Shown here: positions 16,027 to 24,898 of the stretch, one piece after another | Position numbering within the stretch: position 1 is the stretch's first letter | How the letters are laid out: each line of letters opens with the position of its first letter | Assembly: GCF_050632385.1 (NCBI RefSeq) | Contig: NZ_CP192599.1 | Location: 3,224,001-3,288,000 of the forward strand | DNA length: 64,000 nucleotides | Source: Humitalea sp050632385 | Lineage (GTDB): Bacteria; Pseudomonadota; Alphaproteobacteria; Acetobacterales; Acetobacteraceae | Direction of reading: 5' to 3' | Position numbers and translations under genes: made by a program | The notes under the pieces: generated by a model | What the model saw: the letters and a program-made list of their open reading frames with translations, nothing else | The model's database searches: none | Told to the model about the DNA's origin: nothing

Positions 16027-16590
16027 ATGGCCGCCAGCCCAACCCCGAAATTCATCCGCCGCGTCCCCGAGGGTGACGATCGGGAACGGCTGCTCTGCCC
16101 CGATTGCGGCCATGTCGCTTACGAGAACCCGAAAATCGTCGTCGGCAGCGTCGTGGACCTGGATGGCGGGGTGCTGCTCTGCCGCCGCGCGATCGAGCCG
16201 CGACGCGGCTTCTGGACGCTGCCCGCCGGCTACATGGAGATGCACGAGACGGTCGAGGAAGGTGCGCGACGCGAAGCCTGGGAGGAAGCCCGGGCGCGCC
16301 TGACCCTGGACGGCATTTTGGCGGTCTACTCCATCGCGCGCCTCGGCCAGGTGCAGGTGATGTTCCGCGCCCGCCTGGCCGAGCCGGGGTTCGAGCCCGG
16401 CCCTGAAAGCCTGGAAGTCCGTCGTTTCGAATGGGAGGACGTGCCCTGGGACGACCTGGCCTTCCCCTCCGTCCACTGGGCCTTGCGCGCCTGGCGGGCG
16501 GGGCGCGATAGCCCCTTGGGGACGCCGGCGACCAACCCGGCCTCCGATCACCGTGGCACGGCACCGCTGCCCGTGGGGAACCCCGCATGA
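16027..16590 (+). CDS. Nudix hydrolase with N-terminal zinc ribbon
   Basis: Hydrolyses a nucleoside diphosphate linked to another group (ADP-ribose or NADH-like by family), 187 residues. Residues 20-35 carry a CPDCG half of a zinc-ribbon; the second Cys pair is missing. The Nudix box GYMEMHETVEEGARREAWEEARA fits GX5EX7REUXEE, but the closing Gly of the consensus is Arg. The catalytic Glu residues of REAWEE are intact. Its stop overlaps the start of the lipoprotein gene (ATGA). Confidence 0.9.
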   Translation: MAASPTPKFIRRVPEGDDRERLLCPDCGHVAYENPKIVVGSVVDLDGGVLLCRRAIEPRRGFWTLPAGYMEMHETVEEGARREAWEEARARLTLDGILAVYSIARLGQVQVMFRARLAEPGFEPGPESLEVRRFEWEDVPWDDLAFPSVHWALRAWRAGRDSPLGTPATNPASDHRGTAPLPVGNPA

Positions 16591-17126
16591 TGGCCCGGAT
16601 CGCGCCCCTGTTCGTGCTGGCTTTGCTCGCCGCTTGCACCCAGCCCATCGCGGGCGCCCCGGGTGAGGACGAAGCCTTGGTCAGCGCGGCCCAGACCCCG
16701 CCGGAGGACGCCGACGCCCCGCCGGACCCGCCGCTGCGGACCGCGACGCTGACGGCAGCGCCCGACGTCGTCGCCCCCGCACCGAGGCCATTCGGCGACG
16801 CGGCCCCCGCGGTGGTGCCGGCATCGTTGCGCGGCACCGGCGCCACGCCGCCGGGCCTGGTGCTCACCCCGCTGGCAGCCGATGTCTGGAGCAGCGCCGC
16901 GACGGCCATCCAGCCACGCGAACCAGCGCCGATGCCGAACCGCGGGCTGGACCCGCCATTCAGCCTGCCGTCGTCCGATCCGTCCTTTTCGCCCACGCTG
17001 ATGCGGCCGGGGACCGGGCCGGACCCCAGCGCGGCGCTGGGTCCCGGCCACCCGCAGTTCCGCGACGACCGGCAATTCCAACAACCGGCCGCGGGCGCCA
17101 GGTTGCGGTTGCCGTTCACGAATTGA
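16587..17126 (+). CDS. Putative Pro-rich lipoprotein
   Basis: 179 residues with a lipoprotein signal peptide: the lipobox LLAAC places the acylated Cys at residue 16. The rest is Pro- and Ala-rich, low in hydrophobic clusters and probably disordered, ending GARLRLPFTN. No known domain. It is coupled to the Nudix gene by ATGA and overlaps the open frame of the next gene. It is probably membrane-anchored in the periplasm. Confidence 0.65.
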   Translation: MMARIAPLFVLALLAACTQPIAGAPGEDEALVSAAQTPPEDADAPPDPPLRTATLTAAPDVVAPAPRPFGDAAPAVVPASLRGTGATPPGLVLTPLAADVWSSAATAIQPREPAPMPNRGLDPPFSLPSSDPSFSPTLMRPGTGPDPSAALGPGHPQFRDDRQFQQPAAGARLRLPFTN

Positions 17127-17242
17127 CGGGTTTTTCCGCGCGGCCAAGCCAGGGCATGTTGCGGGCAACACGTTCCACCGCTTGCGGAAGTCGTGGGCTT
17201 GGTCGGATGCTGTCATCCACGCACCCCGAGGACGCCCCCGCC

Positions 17243-17995
17243 ATGGCCATCCCGCATTTGCCACCCCGCCGGGCCATGCCCCTTCGGGCCTGGTGCGCGG
17301 CGGCGGCCCTTCTGGCGGTCTCCTGCGGCGCCATGGCGGCGCAGGCCGCTTGCCACCCGCCATCCAACCACCCGCCAGAGCTGGGTGCCGCGACATCCGA
17401 CCCTGCAAGCCGACGTGTCGCCCTGCTGGATTCCCTGCTGGCCGATGCCGAGGCGGCACGCGCGCTGGATGAAGCGGGCCAGGACGGTTTCGCACGCATC
17501 GTCATGGCCACGGCGACGGGGCGCGTGGAAGTCCTGCTCGTCCAGATAGGTGGCGTGGATGACCCCACCCTCGGCGCCGTGCTGGCGCTCGGCACCGCGC
17601 GGGACGTGCTCGCACGCATCATCGCCGCGGCGATGCTGGCCGATGAAATCCCACCCGACGCACCGCAAGCCCGCCTGGCGCGGGCCATGGCGCTGCTGGA
17701 TTGGTCAGCCCACGCCTGGCGCGCGGCGATGGGCTGCGGCGACGTGGTGAACGCAGTGCTGGCCGCGCGCAGCCATGGTGCCCTGGCCCGGGCCGATGCC
17801 CTGGCGCGCGATGCCTTCGCCACCAGCCCCGGCTGGGATGCGGCCGCCGTGCGCGCCACCGCCGCCGCCCTCGCCGCCCTGGCGGACCTGCTGCCCACGA
17901 CCACCGAGCCCGGTGAACCTTGGCTGGTCAGCCCGGACCAGTTGGATGCCGCGGTGCAGTCACTGCGCGCATCGGCACGACCGCTGCTGCCGTGA
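17243..17995 (+). CDS. Hypothetical exported Ala-rich helical protein
   Basis: 250 residues from ATG 17243 (CGAGGA 10 nt upstream); ATG 17276 is an alternative. A signal peptide (LRAWCAAAALLAVSCGAMAAQA) precedes an Ala- and Leu-rich helical body with TPR-like periodicity (repeated ALARADALARDAF-type helices) but no repeat family I can name. The open frame starts earlier at 17123, overlapping the lipoprotein, which is unlikely to be used. Function unknown. Confidence 0.6.
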   Translation: MAIPHLPPRRAMPLRAWCAAAALLAVSCGAMAAQAACHPPSNHPPELGAATSDPASRRVALLDSLLADAEAARALDEAGQDGFARIVMATATGRVEVLLVQIGGVDDPTLGAVLALGTARDVLARIIAAAMLADEIPPDAPQARLARAMALLDWSAHAWRAAMGCGDVVNAVLAARSHGALARADALARDAFATSPGWDAAAVRATAAALAALADLLPTTTEPGEPWLVSPDQLDAAVQSLRASARPLLP

Positions 17996-18110
17996 CACGG
18001 CCGGTTGGTCGATGACACCGGGTCGCGGTTGCACAAAGCCGCCCAGGTAAGGCATGTGATGGCATGGCGCCTGCACGGGACGGCGGCCGAACAACGGGAC
18101 ACCCTCGCAT

Positions 18111-19394
18111 ATGACGGATCAGACGACCCGGCCGCCTGGCGCTTCTCGGCGCGGCCTTTTCGCACTCGGCGGCGCGGCTGCCCTCTCCGCCTGCGCATCC
18201 CCCGAACGCCTGTCCGCCGTGCCGCGCGACCGTACGCTGGCGGCCAGCGTGCTTGGCCTGCCCAACGAACGCTTCCAGCTTTTTGGTGAGGGCGCCGGCC
18301 CCCTGGAAGCGGAGGTGATCTCGACCCTATCCCGCGGCGATACGATCAGCGGCCCGATGCGGCCGTTGAACCTGCTGGCAGTATCGGGCGGTGGCGAAGA
18401 TGGAGCCTTTGGCGCCGGTGTGCTGGCCGGCTGGTCCGAAGCCGGCACCCGCCCGGTCTTCGACCTGGTGACCGGCGTTTCCACCGGCGCACTGACGGCG
18501 CCCTTCGCCTTCCTCGGTTCGGAATACGACAGCGCCTTGCGTGAGGTCTATACGAACACGACCGCGGCCGATGTGCTGCGCGCGCGCTGGTTGCCGACGG
18601 CGATCTTCGCCGATGGGCTGGCCGACAACACGCCCCTGTACAACACCATCACCCGCTACATCACGCCGCGGTCGCTGGCCGCGATCGCCACCGCCTATCG
18701 CAACGGGCGCCTACTGCTGATCGGCACCACCAACCTCGACGCGCAGACGCCGGTGATCTGGAACATCGGCGCGATCGCGGCCAGCGGCCATCCGGGCAGC
18801 GCCGACCTGGTGCGGAAGATCATGCTCGCCTCGGCCGCGATCCCCGGCGCTTTCTCGCCGGTCATGATCGACGTGACCGTGGATGGCGTGGCGAAGCAGG
18901 AAATGCATGTCGATGGCGGCGCCATCGCGCAGGTCTTCCTCTACCCGCCGGCGCTGACCCGTTTGCGGCGCGAACGCATCGCGGCCCGCCAGCCGGTGCG
19001 GGATATCAACGCCTATGTCATCCGCAACGCGCGGCTCGATTCCCAATGGGCCTCGATCGAGCGCCGCACCATGGGCATCGCCGGGCGCGCGATCTCCACG
19101 ATGATTTTCGCCGCCGGCTACAATGACGTCGTGCGTATCTACAACACCGCGCGCGCGGATCATGTGAACTACCGCCTGGGCTACATCGGCCCCGAGTTCA
19201 CGCGTGAAATCAAGGAACCCTTCGAGACGGAGTATATGCGCGAGCTGTTCGAGAACGGACTGCAACGCGCGCGCGCCGGCTTCGAATGGTCGACCCAGCC
19301 GCCGCTGGCGAATGGCGCGCATGCGCAAACGGCCATCCCCCCGACGCCGTCGACCCCGGTCCAGGCACCACGGCGGCGCCCGCCGACAACATGA
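18111..19394 (+). CDS. Patatin-like phospholipase, exported lipoprotein
   Basis: Predicted lipid acyl hydrolase with a Ser-Asp dyad, 427 residues. The N-terminus has RRGLFALGGAAALSAC, which reads as a Tat-type signal with a lipobox (Cys at 28). The oxyanion loop SGGGEDGAFGAG starts near residue 92, the nucleophile elbow GVSTG puts Ser at 124, and the catalytic Asp is in DGG at 268-270. The C-terminal tail is Pro-rich. Overlaps the next gene by ATGA. Probably a periplasmic or outer-membrane-facing lipase. Confidence 0.9.
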   Translation: MTDQTTRPPGASRRGLFALGGAAALSACASPERLSAVPRDRTLAASVLGLPNERFQLFGEGAGPLEAEVISTLSRGDTISGPMRPLNLLAVSGGGEDGAFGAGVLAGWSEAGTRPVFDLVTGVSTGALTAPFAFLGSEYDSALREVYTNTTAADVLRARWLPTAIFADGLADNTPLYNTITRYITPRSLAAIATAYRNGRLLLIGTTNLDAQTPVIWNIGAIAASGHPGSADLVRKIMLASAAIPGAFSPVMIDVTVDGVAKQEMHVDGGAIAQVFLYPPALTRLRRERIAARQPVRDINAYVIRNARLDSQWASIERRTMGIAGRAISTMIFAAGYNDVVRIYNTARADHVNYRLGYIGPEFTREIKEPFETEYMRELFENGLQRARAGFEWSTQPPLANGAHAQTAIPPTPSTPVQAPRRRPPTT

Positions 19395-19765
19395 TCGCCA
19401 TCATCTTCGAAGTCCTTCCCGCCCCGGGCCGGGAGGCGGACTACCTAAAATTCGCAGCCGACCTGCGCCCGGTGCTGGAGGGGATGGACGGGTTCATCTC
19501 CGTCGAGCGCTTCCGCAGCCTGGTCAATCCGGACAAGCTGCTGTCGCTGTCGTTCTGGCGCGACGAAGCGGCGGTGGTCGCCTGGCGCCGCCATCCGGCC
19601 CATGGACCCGCGCAGGACGCCGGGCGGGCCGGGGTTTTTGCCGGCTACCGGCTGCGGGTCGCGGCGGTGATGCGCGACTACGGGCTTCACGAGCGGGACG
19701 AAGCGCCCGAGGATTTGCGCGCGAAGGAAGTGCCGGCCGCCTGCCCCATCGGGCCGGCGTTCTGA
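19391..19765 (+). CDS. Antibiotic biosynthesis monooxygenase (ABM) domain protein
   Basis: 124 residues; ferredoxin-like ABM fold with MIAIIFEVLPAPGREADYLKF at the start, FISVERFRSL in the middle and LSLSFWRDEAAVVAWRRHPAH, typical of the small dimeric family that includes cofactor-free monooxygenases and haem-degrading or stress proteins. The ATG at 19391 overlaps the patatin stop. Convergent with ftsY, whose end lies 10 nt away. Confidence 0.85.
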   Translation: MIAIIFEVLPAPGREADYLKFAADLRPVLEGMDGFISVERFRSLVNPDKLLSLSFWRDEAAVVAWRRHPAHGPAQDAGRAGVFAGYRLRVAAVMRDYGLHERDEAPEDLRAKEVPAACPIGPAF

Positions 19766-19775
19766 AACGGGGCCG

Positions 19776-20855
19776 TCAGTCCAGCCCCATCAACCCGCGC
19801 GCAAACTCCCGCGCGTCAAACGGCCGCAGGTCGGCGGCCTTCTCCCCCACGCCGACCGCATGCACCGGCAGGCCAAATTCCTGCGCCAGCGCCACCACGA
19901 CGCCGCCCTTGGCGCTGCCGTCCAGCTTGGTCACCACCAGCCCGGTCACATCCACCATCTCGCGGAACACGCGCACCTGGTTGACCGCGTTCTGACCGGT
20001 GGTCGCATCCAACACCAGCAGCACCGAATGTGGCACCTCGGGGTCGAGTTTGCGCAGGACCCGCACGACCTTGCGCAGTTCCTCCATCAACGCGGCCTTG
20101 TTGTGCAGCCGGCCGGCGGTGTCGATCAGCAGGATCCCCGCCCCCGCCGCGCGCGCCTGGGAAAGCGCGTCATGCGCCAGGCCGGCGGCATCCGCGCCAT
20201 GCTTTTGCGGCGCGACCACGGGGCAGCCGGTGCGTTCGCCCCAGACCTGCAATTGTTCGACCGCCGCGGCCCGGAAGGTGTCGCCGGCGGCCATCCAGAC
20301 GGCGTGGCCTTCTTCCCGCCAAAGCTGCGCCAGCTTGGCGATGGTCGTGGTCTTGCCGGTGCCGTTCACGCCCACCACCAGCACGACATGCGGGGCCAGC
20401 GTGGTGTCGGGGACCAGGGGCCGCGCGACCGGGGCCAGGATGGCGGCGATTTCCTCGGCCAGGGCGGTGCGGACTTCCTCATCCGTCACCTCGCGGCCGA
20501 AGCGCGTCTTGCGGAAACCCGCGACGATGCGCTGGGCGGCTGGCAGGCCGAGGTCGGCCGCGATCAGCGTCTCCTCCAACTCCTCCAGGGCCGCGTCGTC
20601 CAGGCGGCGCTTGGTGAAGGTGGCGGCGATGCTTTGCGTCAGGCGCGCCGTGCTGCGCGACAGCCCGGCGCGTAGGCGTGAGAAGAAGCCGCCGGGCTGG
20701 GGCGCGGGTTCGGGGTCTGGTTCGGCCGCGACCGGTTCGGGCGGCGGTGGCGGCAGGACCTCTGCGGCCGGCGGCGGCGGGGCGGCCGGCGGCGGCGGGG
20801 TGGCCGGCTCCTCGCGCCGCCCGGTCAGGCGGCCCCAGACATCCTTCAGCGCCAT
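19776..20855 (-). CDS. ftsY: Signal recognition particle receptor FtsY
   Basis: SRP receptor GTPase that docks ribosome-SRP complexes at the inner membrane, 359 residues from ATG 20855. Residues 17-55 form a Pro/Ala/Glu-rich linker instead of a long acidic A domain. The N domain follows, then the G domain with GVNGTGKTTT (near 162), DTAGR, TKLDGSAKGG and the closing GVGEKAADLRPFDAREFA. The start is 1 nt after the mtaB stop (TGACATG), so dapF, mtaB and ftsY form one leftward operon. Confidence 0.97.
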   Translation of the reverse strand: MALKDVWGRLTGRREEPATPPPPAAPPPPAAEVLPPPPPEPVAAEPDPEPAPQPGGFFSRLRAGLSRSTARLTQSIAATFTKRRLDDAALEELEETLIAADLGLPAAQRIVAGFRKTRFGREVTDEEVRTALAEEIAAILAPVARPLVPDTTLAPHVVLVVGVNGTGKTTTIAKLAQLWREEGHAVWMAAGDTFRAAAVEQLQVWGERTGCPVVAPQKHGADAAGLAHDALSQARAAGAGILLIDTAGRLHNKAALMEELRKVVRVLRKLDPEVPHSVLLVLDATTGQNAVNQVRVFREMVDVTGLVVTKLDGSAKGGVVVALAQEFGLPVHAVGVGEKAADLRPFDAREFARGLMGLD

Positions 20856-20856
20856 G

Positions 20857-22077
20857 TCATGCTGCCCGCCCCAAAGGTTCCGCCCATAAACCATCCTCCG
20901 TCGCGCGCGTCACCTGGGCCGCGATCATCTGCCCGCGCCCGCCCGGCAGCGGCCGGGCCAGCCGGACGGGGGCGAAATGCGCGCTGTGGCCGCGGTCGTC
21001 GGCCTCCAGCAGCACGCTTTCGGTCGCACCGACCCTGGCCGCGAAAAAGCGTTCGGCGGCATCGCGCCCCGCCGCCCGCAACGCCGCTGCACGCGCGCGC
21101 ACCACCGCATGCGGCACCTGCGGCATCCGCGCCGCCGGCGTGCCCGGCCGGGGCGAGTAGGGAAACACATGCAGGAAGGACAGCCCAGCCTCCCCCACCA
21201 GCGCCAGCAGCGCGTCGAAGGCGGCGTCATCCTCAGTCGGGAAACCCGCGATCAGGTCGGCCCCCAGCGCCACATCCGGCCGCAGCCGTCGTGCCCGCGC
21301 CGCCAGTGCCAGCAGATCGGCGCGCGCATGGCGGCGCCGCATTCGCTTCAGGATCAGGTCATGCCCGTGCTGCGCCGACAGGTGCAGATGCGGCAGTAGC
21401 CGGGGCGCCTCGGCAAAATGCCGCCACAGCGTCTCGTCCATCGCCGCCGGGTCCAGGGTGGACAGGCGCAGGCGCGGCAGGCCCGGCACCGCATCCAACA
21501 CCGCGCCGACCAGGTCGCCCAACCGTGGCGCGCCCGGCAGGTCCAGGCCCCAGGAGGCAATATCCACGCCGGTCAGCACGACCTCCGCGACGCCACCGGC
21601 CGCCAGGGCCGCGATGGTCGCGACCACGCGCCCGGCCGGGACCGATCGCGCCGCACCCCGCCCCTGCGGGATGACGCAGAAGGTGCAGTGGTGGTCGCAG
21701 CCCTGCTGCACCTGGACCATCGCCCGGGTGCGGCCACCGGTTTCGGCCAGCGGGGCTTCCTCGCCCGACGCGCCCCAGGTGGCAGGGGCCAGTTTCTCGG
21801 CATTCGGCACCACCCGCGCGACCCCCGGCAGCGCCGCCCAGGGGGTGCGGTCGATGGTCGCGGCGCAGCCGGTGACGGTGATGCGCAGGGCCGGGTCGTC
21901 GCGGTGGGCGCGGCGGATGGCCTGGCGGGCCTGGGCCTCGGCTTCCCCCGTCACCGCGCAGGTATTGACCAGCAGGGTTTCTGCCCCGGCGCCGCCCATC
22001 CCCGCCAGCCGCGCCATTGCGGCGGTTTCGGCGCCGTTCAGCCGGCAGCCGAAGGACAGCGTGCGCGGACCCGTCAT
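20857..22077 (-). CDS. mtaB: tRNA t6A37 methylthiotransferase MtaB
   Basis: Radical-SAM enzyme that adds a methylthio group to t6A37 of tRNA, 406 residues from ATG 22077 (ATGA overlap with dapF). The UPF0004 domain has its three cluster Cys residues in FGCRLN, VNTCAVT and TGCAAT. The radical-SAM motif is QQGCDHHCTFCVIPQGRG. LDPAAMDE, HLHLSAQHGHD and a short C-terminal TRAM-like part follow. The motif FGCRLN rather than the MiaB type favours MtaB. The longer open frame to 22161 would overlap dapF and adds no conserved sequence. Confidence 0.93.
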   Translation of the reverse strand: MTGPRTLSFGCRLNGAETAAMARLAGMGGAGAETLLVNTCAVTGEAEAQARQAIRRAHRDDPALRITVTGCAATIDRTPWAALPGVARVVPNAEKLAPATWGASGEEAPLAETGGRTRAMVQVQQGCDHHCTFCVIPQGRGAARSVPAGRVVATIAALAAGGVAEVVLTGVDIASWGLDLPGAPRLGDLVGAVLDAVPGLPRLRLSTLDPAAMDETLWRHFAEAPRLLPHLHLSAQHGHDLILKRMRRRHARADLLALAARARRLRPDVALGADLIAGFPTEDDAAFDALLALVGEAGLSFLHVFPYSPRPGTPAARMPQVPHAVVRARAAALRAAGRDAAERFFAARVGATESVLLEADDRGHSAHFAPVRLARPLPGGRGQMIAAQVTRATEDGLWAEPLGRAA

Positions 22078-22913
22078 CCCCTCAGCGCGTTCAGGTCGAG
22101 CATCCCGCGAAACGCGGTCGCGACGGGCCCGGTCATGGCCACCTGGCCATCGTCCCGCCATTCGATCATCAGCCGGCCGCCGGGCAGGTCCACCGCCGCC
22201 CGCCGATCGGTCAGCCCGCGCCGCGCCGCATTGACCAGCGCCGCACAGGCACCGGACCCGCAGGCCAGGGTCAGCCCCGCCCCGCGTTCCCAGACCCGCA
22301 GCCGGATGTGGTCGCGCGCGACCACCTGCACGACGCCGATATTGGCGCGCTGCGGGAAGATCGGGTCGTGTTCCAGGCCCGGACCCAGATCGCCCAACGG
22401 GATGCGGTCCACATCGGCCACGAAGAAGGTCGCGTGCGGGTTGCCCATGCTCACGGCCGCCGGATCGGCCAGCGGGCCGCGTTGCAGCGGCAGGTGCAGC
22501 GTGTCGTGCACATGTGCCAACGGCACATCATGCCATTCCGTCTTCGGCACGCCCATCAGCGCGGTGACGCTGCCATCCGCATGCACGGTGCAGGCCAGGT
22601 CACCCGAAATCGTGCGAACCATGATCTCGGGCCGCCCCAGCTCCGCCGCGACCAGGCTCGCGACGCAGCGCGTGGCATTGCCGCAGGCCCCGGCCTCCGA
22701 CCCATCGGGGTTGCGGATGCGCATGAACACGTCGGCGTCGTCGCCGGGGGGTTCCATGACGATGATCTGGTCACACCCGACGCCGCGGTGGCGGTCACCA
22801 ATGGCGGCGGCGGCATCGGGGCCGATGGGCAGGGCGGCGGCGCGGGCGTCCAGCACGACGAAGTCGTTGCCAAGGCCGTGCATCTTGCGGAAAGGTATCA
22901 TGACAAGGCGCAT
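22074..22913 (-). CDS. dapF: Diaminopimelate epimerase
   Basis: Interconverts LL- and meso-diaminopimelate for lysine and peptidoglycan synthesis, 279 residues. The two catalytic Cys residues are in GACGNATRC and TLACGSGACA. FRKMHGLGNDFVVLD is the N-terminal signature; the symmetrical second half has GNPHATFFV. A second in-frame ATG at 22901 would give MIPFRKMHG. First gene of the dapF-mtaB-ftsY operon and divergent from rpmI. Confidence 0.97.
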   Translation of the reverse strand: MRLVMIPFRKMHGLGNDFVVLDARAAALPIGPDAAAAIGDRHRGVGCDQIIVMEPPGDDADVFMRIRNPDGSEAGACGNATRCVASLVAAELGRPEIMVRTISGDLACTVHADGSVTALMGVPKTEWHDVPLAHVHDTLHLPLQRGPLADPAAVSMGNPHATFFVADVDRIPLGDLGPGLEHDPIFPQRANIGVVQVVARDHIRLRVWERGAGLTLACGSGACAALVNAARRGLTDRRAAVDLPGGRLMIEWRDDGQVAMTGPVATAFRGMLDLNALRG

Positions 22914-23121
22914 ATGCCCCGGCTAAGCCTCTGCTCCAAGGGCCAGGTGTATCGAACACGCCGGGATGCCCTTGCCCTCGCTCCCTTGGCCGGTTATAGG
23001 CCCGCCCTCGCCACGCGTCCGGGCCCGTTGGGGCATGCCCGGCCGTGGCGTTGCGCGCCCCCGCCATCCTGGCGGCGTGGTGCGTCCCCCTCGGCCATGC
23101 CGGCCGAACATGGAGGACCAA

Positions 23122-23328
23122 ATGCCCAAGCGTAAGACCAAGAGCAGCGCTAAGAAGCGCTTCAAGATCACCGCCACCGGCAAAGTCATGGCCGGCCCTG
23201 GCAAGAAGCGCCACAACCTGACCGCCCGTTCGTCAAAGGTGAAGCGCCAGAACACCGGTAGCCAGGTGCTGCGGCACCAGGATGGCGTCACGGTGATGCA
23301 ATGGCTGCCCTATGGCCTGGACCGGTAA
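23122..23328 (+). CDS. rpmI: 50S ribosomal protein L35
   Basis: 68 residues, the basic L35 sequence beginning MPKRKTKSSAKKRFKIT. The ATG at 23122 has GGAGG 5 nt upstream. infC, which often precedes rpmI, is absent here; the 208-bp leader after dapF carries a possible promoter (TTGCCC at 22972, TTATAG at 22994). rplT follows 12 nt later. Confidence 0.98.
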   Translation: MPKRKTKSSAKKRFKITATGKVMAGPGKKRHNLTARSSKVKRQNTGSQVLRHQDGVTVMQWLPYGLDR

Positions 23329-23340
23329 GGAGAGCGCGAT

Positions 23341-23718
23341 ATGGCACGTGTCAAACGCGGCGTAACCAAGCACGCCCGCCACAAGAAAATCCTCAACCTC
23401 GCCAAGGGGTATGTGGGCCGGTCAAGCACCGCCTACCGCCCCGCTCTTGAGCGGGTTGAGAAGGCGCTCCAGTATGCCTACCGCGACCGTCGCAACAAGA
23501 AGCGTGAATTCCGCGCCCTGTGGATCCAGCGCATCAATGCGGCCGTCCGCGAACACGGCATGACCTATTCGGTGTTCATCGCCGGTGTGAAGGCCGCGGG
23601 GATCGAGCTGGACCGGAAGGCCATGGCCGCTATCGCCATGGACGACGCGCCCGGCCTGGCCGCGCTGGTCGAAGCCGCGAAGAACGCCATCGCGGCGGCT
23701 CCGGCCCCGGCAGTCTGA
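23341..23718 (+). CDS. rplT: 50S ribosomal protein L20
   Basis: 125 residues with the invariant L20 segments VKRGVTKHARHKKIL, GRSSTAYRPALERVEKALQYAYRDRRNKKREFRALWI and INAAVREHGMTYS. It binds 23S rRNA early in large-subunit assembly. The C-terminus is slightly extended by an Ala/Pro tail. A strong terminator follows. Confidence 0.98.
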   Translation: MARVKRGVTKHARHKKILNLAKGYVGRSSTAYRPALERVEKALQYAYRDRRNKKREFRALWIQRINAAVREHGMTYSVFIAGVKAAGIELDRKAMAAIAMDDAPGLAALVEAAKNAIAAAPAPAV

Positions 23719-23723
23719 TCACC

Positions 23724-23749
23724 CTCCCGGCGCTGCCGGGAGATTTTTT
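23724..23749 (+). terminator. Rho-independent terminator after rplT
   Basis: CTCCCGGC-GCT-GCCGGGAG is an 8-bp perfect GC-rich stem with a 3-nt loop, followed by ATTTTTT. It begins 5 nt after the rplT stop. It should end most rpmI-rplT transcripts, so pheS-pheT expression depends on read-through or a promoter inside the 93-bp gap. Confidence 0.85.
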
Positions 23750-23759
23750 CGCGGAACCG

Positions 23760-23794
23760 GGGCCGCCCGTGTCGTAGGGCACGGGCGGCCCTTT
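23760..23794 (+). terminator. Second hairpin directly before pheS
   Basis: GGGCCGCCCGTG (23760-23771) pairs perfectly with CACGGGCGGCCC (23780-23791) over 12 bp with an 8-nt loop, followed by only TTT. It lies 18 nt before the preferred pheS ATG. It may be a backup terminator or an attenuator-like control of pheS; no Phe-rich leader peptide is present. Confidence 0.55.
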
Positions 23795-23811
23795 CCATGT
23801 CTGGAATGATG

Positions 23812-24897
23812 ATGTCCGACGATCTGACCAGCCTGCAGGCCGAGTATTTGGGGGCCATCGACGCCGCGTCCGATCCGCGCGCGCTGGATGCGGTGCGGGT
23901 GGCCGCCCTGGGCAAGAGCGGCGCCGTGACCGCCTTGCTCAAGGCGCTCGGCGGTGTACCGGCCGACCAGCGGCGCGAACGGGGTGCCGCGGTGAATGCG
24001 GTCAAGGCGGCGCTGGAGGCGGCGCTGGACATCCGCCGCGTGGCGCTGGACGCGGTGGCCCTGGATGCGCGCCTCGCGGCGGAACGCGTCGACGTCACCC
24101 TGCCCGCCCGCCCCTTCCCCCCCGCCGGTCCCGACCAGGGCGCGATCCACCCGATCACCCGCACGATCGAGGAACTGACAGCCCTCTTCGGCGCCATGGG
24201 TTTCGCGGTCGCCGAAGGGCCGGATATCGAGGCCGACTGGTATAATTTCTCGGCGCTCAACATCCCCGGCCACCATCCGGCACGGCAGGACCAGGACACC
24301 TTCTACCTGCCCCCCGCCCATGGCGACGGCTTCCAGACCGTGCTGCGCACCCAGACCAGCCCATTGCAGGTCCGCACCATGCTGGCCGGCAACCCACCGA
24401 TCCGCATCATCGCCCCCGGCCGGACCTGGCGCGCCGACCATGACGCGACCCATTCGCCGATGTTCCATCAGGTCGAGGGCCTGGTCATCGGTCGCGACAT
24501 CACGCTCGGCCATCTCAAGGGCTGCCTGATCGACGCGCTGCGCGGCTTCTTCGGCATCGGCGACCTGCCGGTGCGGTTCCGCTCTTCCTACTTCCCCTTC
24601 ACCGAGCCCTCGATGGAGGTCGACATCGGCTGGAACCGCAAGACCGGCGAATTGGGCGGCGGCGGCGATTGGCTGGAGATCCTGGGCAGCGGCATGGTTC
24701 ACCCCAAGGTGCTGGCCAATTGCGGGCTGGACCCGCGCGAATGGCAGGGCTTTGCCTTCGGCATGGGGATCGAACGCATCACGATGCTGAAGCACGGACT
24801 GCCTGATTTGCGCCCCTTCTACGAAAGCGACGTGCGCTGGCTGCGCGCCACCTCGGCCCCCGTGCTGTCACCGGCCTCGTTGTCGGAGGGCGTGTGA
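23812..24897 (+). CDS. pheS: Phenylalanine--tRNA ligase alpha subunit
   Basis: Catalytic subunit of PheRS, 361 residues from ATG 23812, chosen because GGA lies 6 nt upstream; ATGs at 23797, 23806 and 23809 are in frame, but 23797 follows immediately after the hairpin with no ribosome-binding site. The N-terminal coiled-coil binds tRNA; the class II core has HPI..IEELTALFGAMGF, the motif-2-like RTWRADHDATHSPMFHQVEGL, FTEPSMEVDI and GSGMVHPKVL, ending with GIERITMLKHG. Confidence 0.96.
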   Translation: MSDDLTSLQAEYLGAIDAASDPRALDAVRVAALGKSGAVTALLKALGGVPADQRRERGAAVNAVKAALEAALDIRRVALDAVALDARLAAERVDVTLPARPFPPAGPDQGAIHPITRTIEELTALFGAMGFAVAEGPDIEADWYNFSALNIPGHHPARQDQDTFYLPPAHGDGFQTVLRTQTSPLQVRTMLAGNPPIRIIAPGRTWRADHDATHSPMFHQVEGLVIGRDITLGHLKGCLIDALRGFFGIGDLPVRFRSSYFPFTEPSMEVDIGWNRKTGELGGGGDWLEILGSGMVHPKVLANCGLDPREWQGFAFGMGIERITMLKHGLPDLRPFYESDVRWLRATSAPVLSPASLSEGV

Positions 24898-24898
24898 C

